DNA from: a virus
Strand: one strand, 5' to 3'
IMG/VR virus record: IMGVR_UViG_3300046535_000743
Span: 1-34,854 of that record
DNA length: 34,854 bases
Shown here: piece after piece, positions 27,791 through 34,854 of the stretch
Layout: every line of letters begins with the position of its first letter
How positions within the stretch are numbered: position 1 is the first letter of the stretch
The notes under the pieces: model-generated
What the model was told of the DNA's origin: nothing
What the model saw: the letters and a program-made list of their open reading frames with translations, nothing else
Database searches by the model: none
Made by a program: the position numbers and the translations under genes

Positions 27791-28050
27791 GCGACGATGG
27801 CAGCGTTGCGCAGCGACGTACGCAACGCCGTCTCGAACGTGCGCGAGGCCGCCACGTCGGCGACGAGCGCGACGACCTGCGTGCGGATGACGCCGAGGTC
27901 GACAACGGTCTTGTCGAACTCGGCCTTGGTCGGCGTCGAGCCGACGGCGGCCGCCGAGGTGAGCGCGGCCGGGTTTACGGCAGTCTGCGCGGCGGGTGCG
28001 GCAACCGTGGCGGCCGTCGGACCGTTGTTGCGTCCGAAGTTGAATCCCAT
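27787..28050 (-). CDS. Small hypothetical head-region protein
   Basis: The protein is 87 aa, ATG 28050 with GGAAGG nine bases upstream. It starts GFNFGRNNGPTAATVAAP, is Ala/Thr/Val-rich and low complexity for 40 residues, then has a predicted helix (FDKTVVDLGVIRTQVVALVADVAASR). Immediately after the major capsid gene, this is where many siphoviruses encode a capsid decoration or head-assembly accessory protein. I recognise no family. Confidence 0.72.
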   Translation of the reverse strand: MGFNFGRNNGPTAATVAAPAAQTAVNPAALTSAAAVGSTPTKAEFDKTVVDLGVIRTQVVALVADVAASRTFETALRTSLRNAAIVA

Positions 28051-28066
28051 GTCGGTCTACCTTCCC

Positions 28067-29404
28067 TTACGCGTCGTAGCCGGTGGTGAGGTGGACGTCG
28101 CACTTGACGAACGCGTTGGGCTGGATGAGCCCGAACGCGTACCGGTCTTCCGCGAGGATGGCGACGAGGTTGCGGATGAAGAAATCCGCGTGTTCGCTCG
28201 ACGCGGTGAGCGTCGAGTCCTGCCGGTCCCACACGATGCCCTTGCGGAAGTCGCCGCACACGATCGTGCCCTCGGGCACGGCCTCGGACTCGACGACGGG
28301 AAGCCCCCACACCTGCGGCGTGCCCAGCTGCTGCGGGCCGCCGAAGTAGTACCGGCCGTTGTTGTCGACGAGCAGGTCGAGCCGCTCCCAGTCGTAGGGG
28401 TGCATGAGGTACGCGGTGGCCAGCGACCGGCCGACGACACGGACGAGGGTGCGCGCCCGGCGGACGGCCTTGAGGAAGTCGAACCCGGTGGCGTCCTCGG
28501 TCTGTACGCCGGTGTTGTGCAACAGCCCGTCGAAGTTGTTGCCGGTGGCGTCGCCGTTCACGATCTGGTCTTCGAGCTCCTCGGCGAGCCCGTAGGTGAG
28601 GAACGCGTCGATCAGGCTGCGAATCTGGCCGGCGTCCGAGAGGGCGCGCGTGGTGACCGGAATCCAGTGCGCGAAGTTGCGCACGTTGACGGTCTTGACG
28701 TCGAGCGCCATGGCCGATTCCGGCTTGACGCCGTTGGCCGGTGTCTGCGAGCCAGGCGTCGCCGTGGTCGTGGACTCGGCGACGATGGCGGCGTTGTTCG
28801 TGATGCCGGTCACCTCGACGTAGTCGACGACGTCGGTGGCCGTGGTCGCCTGCGTGAACATGCTCTTGACGTTGAGCGGCCGCTCGAACGCGTTCAGCCC
28901 GACGAGCAGGCCGTCGTGTTCGGGGTAGACGAGCGCGCCGGCCGAGGTCTCGGAACCGCCCGTGATGACGGTCTTGTACCGCACGGGGTCGGTCGTGAAG
29001 CGCGCCTTCTCGCGCCAACGGCCGTTGGGCGCGTACTTCTTGGCCGCGTCGGCGAACTCGGGCGACTCGACGAACTGCGTGCCGATGCTCTTGCCGCGGG
29101 TGCGGCCGAGCCGGTCGCCCTGCGCCTTGAGCTTGTCGGCGACGAGCTGCGGGTCGGCCGTCACGAAATCGGCCGGCGTCATGTCGCCGAGGCCGGCGAG
29201 GGCGGTACGCATGTCGGCGTCGGCCTTGGCGAGCAGCCAAGCGGCCTTGGCGTCGCCCGCCTTGAGTACGAGGTCGTTGATTTCCGCCTTTTCGGCCGGG
29301 GTGAGCTCGCGCCCCTCGGTGTCGGCGGCGTCGGCGATGCCTCGCGCCTTAAGGGCGAACTGCATGGCCTCGATCCGGTGCGCGTCGGCGGTCTTGGTTG
29401 CCAC
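28067..29404 (-). CDS. Major capsid protein, HK97 fold
   Basis: The protein is 445 aa, starting at GTG 29404 with AAAGGAG eight bases upstream; the in-frame extension to 29509 runs into the protease gene and is not needed. Residues 1 to about 115 are helical and charged, like the delta/scaffold domain removed by the protease. The body has the HK97 landmarks: SETSAGALVYPEHDGLLVG, TDVVDYVEVTGI, WIPVTTRALSDAGQIRSLIDAFLTYGLAEELEDQIVNG (region) and the GLPVVESEAVPEGTIVCGDFRKG strand near the C-terminus. It should be the most abundant head protein. Confidence 0.93.
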   Translation of the reverse strand: MATKTADAHRIEAMQFALKARGIADAADTEGRELTPAEKAEINDLVLKAGDAKAAWLLAKADADMRTALAGLGDMTPADFVTADPQLVADKLKAQGDRLGRTRGKSIGTQFVESPEFADAAKKYAPNGRWREKARFTTDPVRYKTVITGGSETSAGALVYPEHDGLLVGLNAFERPLNVKSMFTQATTATDVVDYVEVTGITNNAAIVAESTTTATPGSQTPANGVKPESAMALDVKTVNVRNFAHWIPVTTRALSDAGQIRSLIDAFLTYGLAEELEDQIVNGDATGNNFDGLLHNTGVQTEDATGFDFLKAVRRARTLVRVVGRSLATAYLMHPYDWERLDLLVDNNGRYYFGGPQQLGTPQVWGLPVVESEAVPEGTIVCGDFRKGIVWDRQDSTLTASSEHADFFIRNLVAILAEDRYAFGLIQPNAFVKCDVHLTTGYDA

Positions 29405-29432
29405 AGCGCTTTCTCCTTTGCGTCTCGGGGAG

Positions 29433-30248
29433 TTAGGCGAGCTCTGCAAGCAGTAGCTCGGCCGCCACCAAATTCGCATCGGTGCGCAGGTTGGACGCTC
29501 CACCGTCATCGCCGTTGCCGGCGTCCACGGTCCCGTCGGTGCTGCCTTGGATGTCGTCGGTGTTCTTGGTCGCCGATGCTACATCCTCGGCGGCCGGGTC
29601 GGTGGTCAGCATGGAACGGAGCGCCACGAGGACGGCTCGGTCCGTGTCGTCGAGGGGCCGCTTGGCGCCGACGCGGCGGCCGAGGTCGATGATGGCGCGC
29701 TTGGCGCCAACGAGCATGGTGTCGGTGTTCGCGCCGAGCAGGGTGGGGCCGACCTCGTGTAGCCCGACCTCGTGGACGAGCCACGCCTCCTCACCCATCC
29801 ACATGCCCATGCCGGCATTGCGCTCGGTGTAGGCGAACGAGAATTGCGTCACCCGGCCACCGGCGAGCAAGCGGGACACGTACGCGGCCCGCGGGTTCGC
29901 CTCGATGTCGTTTTGGCCGAGCACCCAAAGGCCGGGCGGCGAGTCGGGGCCGAACTTGGCCGCGGGAACTTCCTCGGCGTCGAGGACGTAGCCGATGTGC
30001 GACTCGGGCGCCGACCAGTCGTGAGACCACAGGACAGGGATGGGGTCGCCGCTCGCCTTGTACTCGGACAGGGTGCCGAGGAACGCGCCCGGCATCATGA
30101 CGTCGCCGTACGAGTCGACGTTGCCGAACACGGACACGATGGCGCTGAACTGTCCGGGCTTGAGGTCGTTTCCGGCCTGCCCGGCGGCCTTGATGATGTG
30201 GGCGCGCGCCTGCTTGGTGAGGTTTGCGCCGAGCGTGCGTGTGCTCAC
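29433..30248 (-). CDS. Prohead protease, S78/U35 type
   Basis: The protein is 271 aa. GTG 30248 overlaps the portal stop as GTGA and has AAGGGG seven bases upstream. The herpes-assemblin-like fold signatures are present: SVFGNVDSYGDVMMPGAF at 39-56, the catalytic-type His in LWSHDW (H76) and the Ser in QFSFAY (S137). The C-terminal 70 residues are acidic and disordered. It should cleave the capsid protein's N-terminal domain and itself during maturation. Position between portal and capsid is standard. Confidence 0.9.
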   Translation of the reverse strand: MSTRTLGANLTKQARAHIIKAAGQAGNDLKPGQFSAIVSVFGNVDSYGDVMMPGAFLGTLSEYKASGDPIPVLWSHDWSAPESHIGYVLDAEEVPAAKFGPDSPPGLWVLGQNDIEANPRAAYVSRLLAGGRVTQFSFAYTERNAGMGMWMGEEAWLVHEVGLHEVGPTLLGANTDTMLVGAKRAIIDLGRRVGAKRPLDDTDRAVLVALRSMLTTDPAAEDVASATKNTDDIQGSTDGTVDAGNGDDGGASNLRTDANLVAAELLLAELA

Positions 30249-32284
30249 TCCGATACCCCTTCCGGGATGATTACGAGGTCGCAGTTGCAGCCGGCCACCT
30301 CGTCGACTCCTAGGTTGATGGCGTCGGCCGGCCACCGGGCGCCGTTGCTGAACTTGTCGTCGAGGCCGACGGTTTGGCCGTTCATCGCCGCGTGCGACTC
30401 GCGCGGGTGCGCGCCCGTCACCCATCGCTTACGTGCCGGCTGGCCGTACTGCCGGCCGGCCTCGTATGTCGTCCACGAGGATACGGCGGTGGCCTGCGCG
30501 CGGCCGCCGGATAGCGCCCGGACGGCGATGGCGGTGGCGAACACGGCCGCGAGGGCGGCCTCGACGTCGTGGGCGGTGAGCGCGGCCGCCACCTCGTTAC
30601 GGGTGACGGTGTTGACCGACGCCGACGTGCCCGAGGTCTGCGCCGCGAGGTAGTTGAGGGTGAGCGTCGGATCGTAACCGCCCGAGTCGCCGGTCAGCTG
30701 CCGGGCGACGTCATAGCCGACGGTGGCCGACAGGGGCAGGGCGAGCTTGTAGAGGTCGACGCCGAACTCGTTTGACCATCGGTTGATGTCGAACACGTCA
30801 TGCACCTCGGGCGGTGGCGCCTTGACGTCGGCGCGCGCCGCCTTGGCGGCCGCGTACTTGCCGAGGACGCTCTTACGCTGCCGCTCGTAGAGGGCGGTGA
30901 ACGCCGCAACGTGCGCGTCGACGTCGGACGCCGGGGCAGCCTTCCGGATGGTGCGCCGGCCGAGCTCGTCGGCCTTGGGCGGCGCCGGCTCATTCGGGTT
31001 GTTCGGGTTGACGTCGCCGGGCTGCGGCGCCGAGTCCGCGGGTGACGCCTGCGCACCGGTGGTGACGTTGAGCGGCCGGATGAGCTCGTCGCCGCCCTCG
31101 ATCGAGGGGAGGTTGATGCGCGCACGGCCCTCGTTCGGTGTCATGTATGGGCCGCCGATGGCGGTGGTGAGCTGCGCGGCCTGCTGCTCAAAGTCGCCCT
31201 TGAGCTTGGCGTTGATGTTGAACTCGACGTACACCTTGCCGGTGCGCGCGCCGGGGTAGAAGTCGGGGACGAGCTGCACGTTGATCTCTTGCTCGGTGGA
31301 TGTCGTCCACGGGCCGAGGGTGTCGACGTAGTAGCCGATGTGCTGCTCTTTGATGTTGCTGAACGTGGCGTGTTCGAGGATGCCGACGAGCGGCGGCGCG
31401 ATGTGGTACGCGGCGGCCGTTTCCTCGCGGGTGAGCCGGCGCGATTCGACGTACTGCGCGTCCTTGGGTGAGTAGCCGGCCTGCTCCCAGGTCATGCCGT
31501 CCTCAAACACCGGCGAACCGCCGGACTTGGGGCCGGTCAGTTGGTAGGCGGCGAAATCGGCCTCGAATCGCTGCCGGGCCGGGTCGCTCCACTCGGGCGC
31601 CTCGATGGGCCGCTTGACCCACCCCGAGGCGAGCCACCCCGAGCGCCAGAGTGCGGCGCGCGCCTCGGTGGCCGCGTATTCCTCGGCCAAGATCGTTCGG
31701 ATTGACTCGATGGGCGACATGCCAATGCGCACGTCGCTCGGGTGATAGCCGGTAAACGCCACCATGTCGGACGCGGCGACGTCGAGGTACCCCTTGTTGC
31801 CGAGGATGCGGTACGCGTCCACCTCGAACCAGTCGCCGCCGACGGGCACCACGCGGGCCGGCGGAATCCGGCGAAGGTAGCCGGGCGCCGTCGCCGAGCC
31901 GGGGCCGCCGGGTCGAATCTTGAGCCAAAACGCCGCGTCGTAGATGGCTCGATCGGAGATCAGGCCGTGGATGAGCCGATAGCCGGTCGTGGTCGGGTTC
32001 GCCGCCACTTCCAAGAGGTAGGCCATGGGCGAATCCGGCGGCGCGAGCCGCTTTCGGTCGGTGTCACTGACGCGCTTGAACGTTTGGACGGCCATCGATG
32101 CGGCGCCGCGCGCGAGGAAGTCGACGACCATGCGCACGGCCGGCTGCGACTCGTAGATTTGCCCGTACGTGAGGGCGAGCTCGGGGCCGAGCTTGACGCC
32201 GCGCCGAATCGGGAACCCGAGGCCGGTGCCTTGGATGGGCTGGCCGATGGCGGACAACTGCCCATCGGTTACGACGAATGCCAC
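30245..32284 (-). CDS. Portal protein fused to MuF-like domain
   Basis: The protein is 679 aa, starting at GTG 32284 with GAGGAAGG nine bases upstream. Residues 1-410 are an HK97-type portal (YESQPAVRMVVDFLARGAASM, REETAAAYHIAPPLVGILEHATFSNI, the GGPYMTPNEGRARINLP clip-side segment at 377-393). A Pro/Asn-rich linker follows (411-450), then about 230 residues ending in a MuF/head-morphogenesis pattern: KRWVTGAHPRESH at 619-631, the following NG, and CNC at 666-668. Portal and MuF are usually separate genes. The fusion would fix one MuF copy per portal subunit. Confidence 0.9.
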   Translation of the reverse strand: MAFVVTDGQLSAIGQPIQGTGLGFPIRRGVKLGPELALTYGQIYESQPAVRMVVDFLARGAASMAVQTFKRVSDTDRKRLAPPDSPMAYLLEVAANPTTTGYRLIHGLISDRAIYDAAFWLKIRPGGPGSATAPGYLRRIPPARVVPVGGDWFEVDAYRILGNKGYLDVAASDMVAFTGYHPSDVRIGMSPIESIRTILAEEYAATEARAALWRSGWLASGWVKRPIEAPEWSDPARQRFEADFAAYQLTGPKSGGSPVFEDGMTWEQAGYSPKDAQYVESRRLTREETAAAYHIAPPLVGILEHATFSNIKEQHIGYYVDTLGPWTTSTEQEINVQLVPDFYPGARTGKVYVEFNINAKLKGDFEQQAAQLTTAIGGPYMTPNEGRARINLPSIEGGDELIRPLNVTTGAQASPADSAPQPGDVNPNNPNEPAPPKADELGRRTIRKAAPASDVDAHVAAFTALYERQRKSVLGKYAAAKAARADVKAPPPEVHDVFDINRWSNEFGVDLYKLALPLSATVGYDVARQLTGDSGGYDPTLTLNYLAAQTSGTSASVNTVTRNEVAAALTAHDVEAALAAVFATAIAVRALSGGRAQATAVSSWTTYEAGRQYGQPARKRWVTGAHPRESHAAMNGQTVGLDDKFSNGARWPADAINLGVDEVAGCNCDLVIIPEGVSE

Positions 32285-32304
32285 GCGCGGCCGCCTTCCT
32301 CGCC

Positions 32305-32502
32305 TTAGATGAGCTGCATAAACGCTATCGAGCGGCGAGGGATGACGATAACGCCGTCAGCCTTGGCCGGGTGCGTGCCGCGCTCGATCACCTGCGGGGA
32401 TCGTACGCGTACCGACCACGGCCAGCACAGCGCGAGCGTTCCGTCGATCGTCGTGCCGGTCACAAGCGTCACCACTACCCGGCGCGGCGCGAGCCGTCTC
32501 AC
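32305..32502 (-). CDS. Small Sm-like-looking protein between terminase and portal
   Basis: The protein is 65 aa, GTG 32502 overlapping the terminase stop as GTGA. It has five strand-like segments: VVVTLVTGTTIDGTLAL, WSVRVRSPQVI, and DGVIVIPRRSIAFMQL. The spacing and the terminal strand resemble small barrel proteins that often occur between large terminase and portal in actinophages. There is no known function. It might assist packaging or simply be a conserved linker gene. Confidence 0.75.
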   Translation of the reverse strand: MRRLAPRRVVVTLVTGTTIDGTLALCWPWSVRVRSPQVIERGTHPAKADGVIVIPRRSIAFMQLI

Positions 32503-34358
32503 TTTCGTCCCACCACAGTCAACCCCCTCGACTCGTACGCGCTCTTGCGCTCGGGTGGCGCCGCCATCGCACGCGATAGGCCGAGGATAGCGGCCGGTAC
32601 GGCGTCGATCTTATCCGCCGAGCGTGCACGGTCGGGCTTGACGTTGCCGGCCGGGTCCATCGCGACGGCGAGGTTGCCGACCATCCACCGGGCGATCGGG
32701 TGCGAGCCGTGCCGGAACATCGGCGCCTCGGGAGTGCTGGCCAGCAAGAGCCGCTTGAGCTCCTTGAGCGGCGGCGACAACGACGCGTAGCCCTGCCGGA
32801 CGGGCACCATATCGAGGCCGAGCTTGGTGAGGTCGTTGACGATCTGCGTACTGTTCCACGGGTCATAGGCGAGCTCGATGATGTTGAACCGCTTACGATC
32901 GGCCTCGATGTCGGCCTTGATGACGTCGTAGTCGGTGACGTTGCCCGAGGTGACGGTCATCCGCCCCTCACGCTGCCACTGATCGATGAGCCCCTTGGTC
33001 GTCCGCTTTTTGAGCGCCGGCAACGCGCCCTCGGGGACGTAGAACCGCCATAGCGCGTCGTAGGTGACGATGCCGGCCTCGTCGGTCGCGGGGAATAGCA
33101 GGGCGTACGCGCAAAAGTCGCTCGCGCTCGCGAGGTCGAGGCCGCCGAACGCGCGCCGGCCGACGAGCCGCGCCTCGTCGACGATCGAGGTGCAGTTGTC
33201 CCACGACGCCATAGTCAGGTAGGTCGTTTGTTGCTTGGTCCGGATTCCCAAGTGAAGCCGTAGGTATTTCGAGAGATCGGCCGGCGACTCGCTCGCAATG
33301 GTTGCCTGACGCTTGAGGTAAGCCTTGGTCGGGGAGACGCCGTAACCGGGGTTCGCGAGCCGGTGCGCTTCCTCGCTCAAGAGGTCGATGCCGCGCTTTT
33401 TGGCATCCTCCTCGGACTCGGCGGCCGCCCAAATCACGCCGTACGTCGTCGCGTCCGGGTAGACGCGCTGGGCGAGCTGGACGACGCGATGCCGCTTGCG
33501 CACATAGATCGTGTCGGGGGCGCCGTCGTCCGCGGTGGTGATGAGGACGCCGAGCGGTTGCCGGCGCGAGCCGGTGCCGGTCTCGATCGTCTCGATGAGG
33601 TCGGCCGACTTGTGCACGTGCACCTCGTCGACGCAGTAGAAATGCAGGTTGGCGCCGTGCAATCCCTCGGCGACGGACGCGACGACGGCGAACTCACTGC
33701 CGGTCGCCGTGTGGATGATCTTTTTGGTAAACGCCTTGGCGTACGGCTTGAGCGCGGGCGAGTTGCGTACGAGCGCGCGCACCGGGTCGAACACAAAGCG
33801 CGCTTGCTTCTCGGTGGTGGCCGCGGCGACGCATTCGGCGCCGGCCTCGCCGTCCGCGCAGGACATGTAGATGCCGAGGCCGCCAATTAGGGTACTTTTG
33901 CCGTTCTTTCGGGGAACCTCGACCCAACATTCGCGGATAATCCGGATGTAATCGTCAAACTCTTTGTCGTATTCGACCCACCCGAACACCGGCGCGAGGA
34001 CGTAGGCCACCTGCCACGTGTCCGGCACGAGCGGCTTGCCGGCCCATTGCCCCTTGGTGTGGACGAGATGACCGAACGCCGCGAGCACCCGGTCGACGCG
34101 CTCGCCGTCGAACAGGGCGCCGCGCACGGTCTCGTTCGGCTCGGGGGTCTTGAAAAGCGGCGCCTGCCAGGGCTCGGGGAGCTTGAGCCCCCGGGCGAGC
34201 ATGTAGTGCGCCACCTCGGCCGACATCTTGCGCGCCGCGAGCGCCTCGGCGTCGGGCATCGGCGCGTGCCGGCGGCCGCACGCCTCACAAGCGACCGTGC
34301 GCGGCGCGGCCGCGCGCTTAGCCGGTCGAGGCGAACGGGTTAGGCTGGCCGTCGGCAC
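32499..34358 (-). CDS. Terminase large subunit
   Basis: The protein is 619 aa, starting at GTG 34358 with AAGGG eight to nine bases upstream and overlapping the small terminase by 41 bases. The packaging ATPase is clear: Walker A PRKNGKST at 149-156 and Walker B YCVDEVH at 241-247. The C-terminal nuclease has its acidic residues at D408 (GGLDLAS), D499 (AYDPWN) and D585 (ADKIDAVPA). An N-terminal CEACGRRH segment may bind a metal. It drives DNA translocation and cuts concatemers. Family T-type large subunit; cos or pac use cannot be decided here. Confidence 0.97.
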   Translation of the reverse strand: MPTASLTRSPRPAKRAAAPRTVACEACGRRHAPMPDAEALAARKMSAEVAHYMLARGLKLPEPWQAPLFKTPEPNETVRGALFDGERVDRVLAAFGHLVHTKGQWAGKPLVPDTWQVAYVLAPVFGWVEYDKEFDDYIRIIRECWVEVPRKNGKSTLIGGLGIYMSCADGEAGAECVAAATTEKQARFVFDPVRALVRNSPALKPYAKAFTKKIIHTATGSEFAVVASVAEGLHGANLHFYCVDEVHVHKSADLIETIETGTGSRRQPLGVLITTADDGAPDTIYVRKRHRVVQLAQRVYPDATTYGVIWAAAESEEDAKKRGIDLLSEEAHRLANPGYGVSPTKAYLKRQATIASESPADLSKYLRLHLGIRTKQQTTYLTMASWDNCTSIVDEARLVGRRAFGGLDLASASDFCAYALLFPATDEAGIVTYDALWRFYVPEGALPALKKRTTKGLIDQWQREGRMTVTSGNVTDYDVIKADIEADRKRFNIIELAYDPWNSTQIVNDLTKLGLDMVPVRQGYASLSPPLKELKRLLLASTPEAPMFRHGSHPIARWMVGNLAVAMDPAGNVKPDRARSADKIDAVPAAILGLSRAMAAPPERKSAYESRGLTVVGRK

Positions 34359-34854
34359 CTGCGCCGCCCTTGGGCTTGTCGAGTCCGGCCAGCGCGCTCG
34401 CCGCCGACGGGTTGAGCCCGAATCGCGAGCCGAGCGCGTTGATTTGGCTCATGGCGGCGTTCCGCACGGCGACGGCCGGGTTAGCCTTCCGCTCGATGAT
34501 CGGCCACGGCGCGAAGTAGCCGAGCTCGCCCTCGCCGGGGTCATCGTCGGTGGCCTGCCGGCGCGCGTCGTCCTCGTTCCATGCCGGGTCATCGCGCGGA
34601 ATCCAACGGACGCCGGGCTTAGTGATCTCGTGGATGAGGCCGCGGCGGTAGATGTCCGCGGTGGCGTCGCGTAGCTGCTCGACGGCGAGGCAGTAGGCGG
34701 CGAGCGCGGCGAAATCCTCGTCCTTGGTGAGCTTGAGCCGCACGAGCTGCGGGAGCGAGCGCGCCCACACCTCGGCCGCGTAGTCGCCGAGCCACTCGGG
34801 CGGCTCGAACTCGGCGGCGTCCTCGACGAGCTCGAACGGCGGGGGCAGCGTGAC
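34318..34854 (-). CDS. Terminase small subunit, P27-like (5' end outside window)
   Basis: The open frame runs from the right edge to the stop at 34318, 178 residues seen, start not included. The segment PPPFELVEDAAEFEPPEWL before the GTG at 34770 is in frame and looks like the conserved start of P27-type small terminases, so that GTG is not the true start. FAALAAYCLAVEQLRDATADI is the typical helical motif, and a Ser/Ala/Gly/Pro-rich C-terminus (NPSAASALAGLDKPKGG) follows. It binds DNA and recruits the large subunit. Confidence 0.85.
   Translation of the reverse strand, partial: VTLPPPFELVEDAAEFEPPEWLGDYAAEVWARSLPQLVRLKLTKDEDFAALAAYCLAVEQLRDATADIYRRGLIHEITKPGVRWIPRDDPAWNEDDARRQATDDDPGEGELGYFAPWPIIERKANPAVAVRNAAMSQINALGSRFGLNPSAASALAGLDKPKGGAGADGQPNPFASTG

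Noticed and set aside
28067-29509. Capsid gene starting at 29509
   Set aside because: It would overlap the protease gene by 77 bases; GTG 29404 has a much better ribosome site.
27749-29692. Long plus-strand open frame (647 codons) opposite the capsid gene
   Set aside because: Antisense to a confident capsid gene; composition is Val/Gly/Arg-heavy as expected from reading GC-rich codons backwards, with no ribosome site.

Overview
The window is a stretch of a tailed, siphovirus-type phage genome (or an intact prophage arm) with very high GC, heavy use of GTG starts and strong G/C third-position bias. This points to an actinobacterial host, but nothing seen here narrows it to a genus. Every gene I can support lies on the minus strand, so the conventional phage map reads from position 34854 down to 1. 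The long plus-strand open frames are antisense shadows.

Reading in the transcribed direction: (i) packaging and head, 34854-27419: small terminase (cut by the window edge), large terminase, a small Sm-like-looking protein, a portal fused to a MuF-like domain, an S78-type prohead protease, an HK97-fold major capsid protein and small accessory proteins. (ii) A Gp80-like structural protein and a repeat-rich head or tail fibre-like protein, 27422-25729. (iii) Head-tail connectors, tail terminator, major tail protein, a pair of tail assembly chaperones joined by a -1 frameshift, tape measure, Dit-like protein, Gp37-like hub and a run of minor tail proteins, one of which looks like a clan-A glycoside hydrolase, 25725-12890. 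(iv) A roughly 350-base non-coding region with a putative promoter and a structured leader. (v) A lysis cassette, 12537-9650, with small membrane proteins and a GH25 muramidase, closed by a clear rho-independent terminator at 9596-9635. (vi) A leftward early or accessory region, 9490-1, of mostly small genes: cysteine-rich mini-proteins, membrane-anchored proteins, a Cas4/RecB-like nuclease with four Fe-S-type cysteines, a RuvC-like resolvase and, at the edge, a possible ssDNA-binding protein with Pro/Gln/Tyr-rich flanks.

Many neighbouring genes are coupled by GTGA or ATGA stop/start overlaps, so the head-to-tail block probably works as one long polycistronic unit entered from beyond the right edge. 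The left region appears to be re-initiated from several internal promoters. Four of these carry related GC-rich dyad elements (GGTGCACGGTCAC-like, one a perfect 16-bp palindrome) next to a putative -10 element, three of which read TGCTAC. This is the best candidate for a shared regulatory circuit in the window. No integrase, repressor, polymerase, helicase or primase is visible here, so lifestyle cannot be decided.
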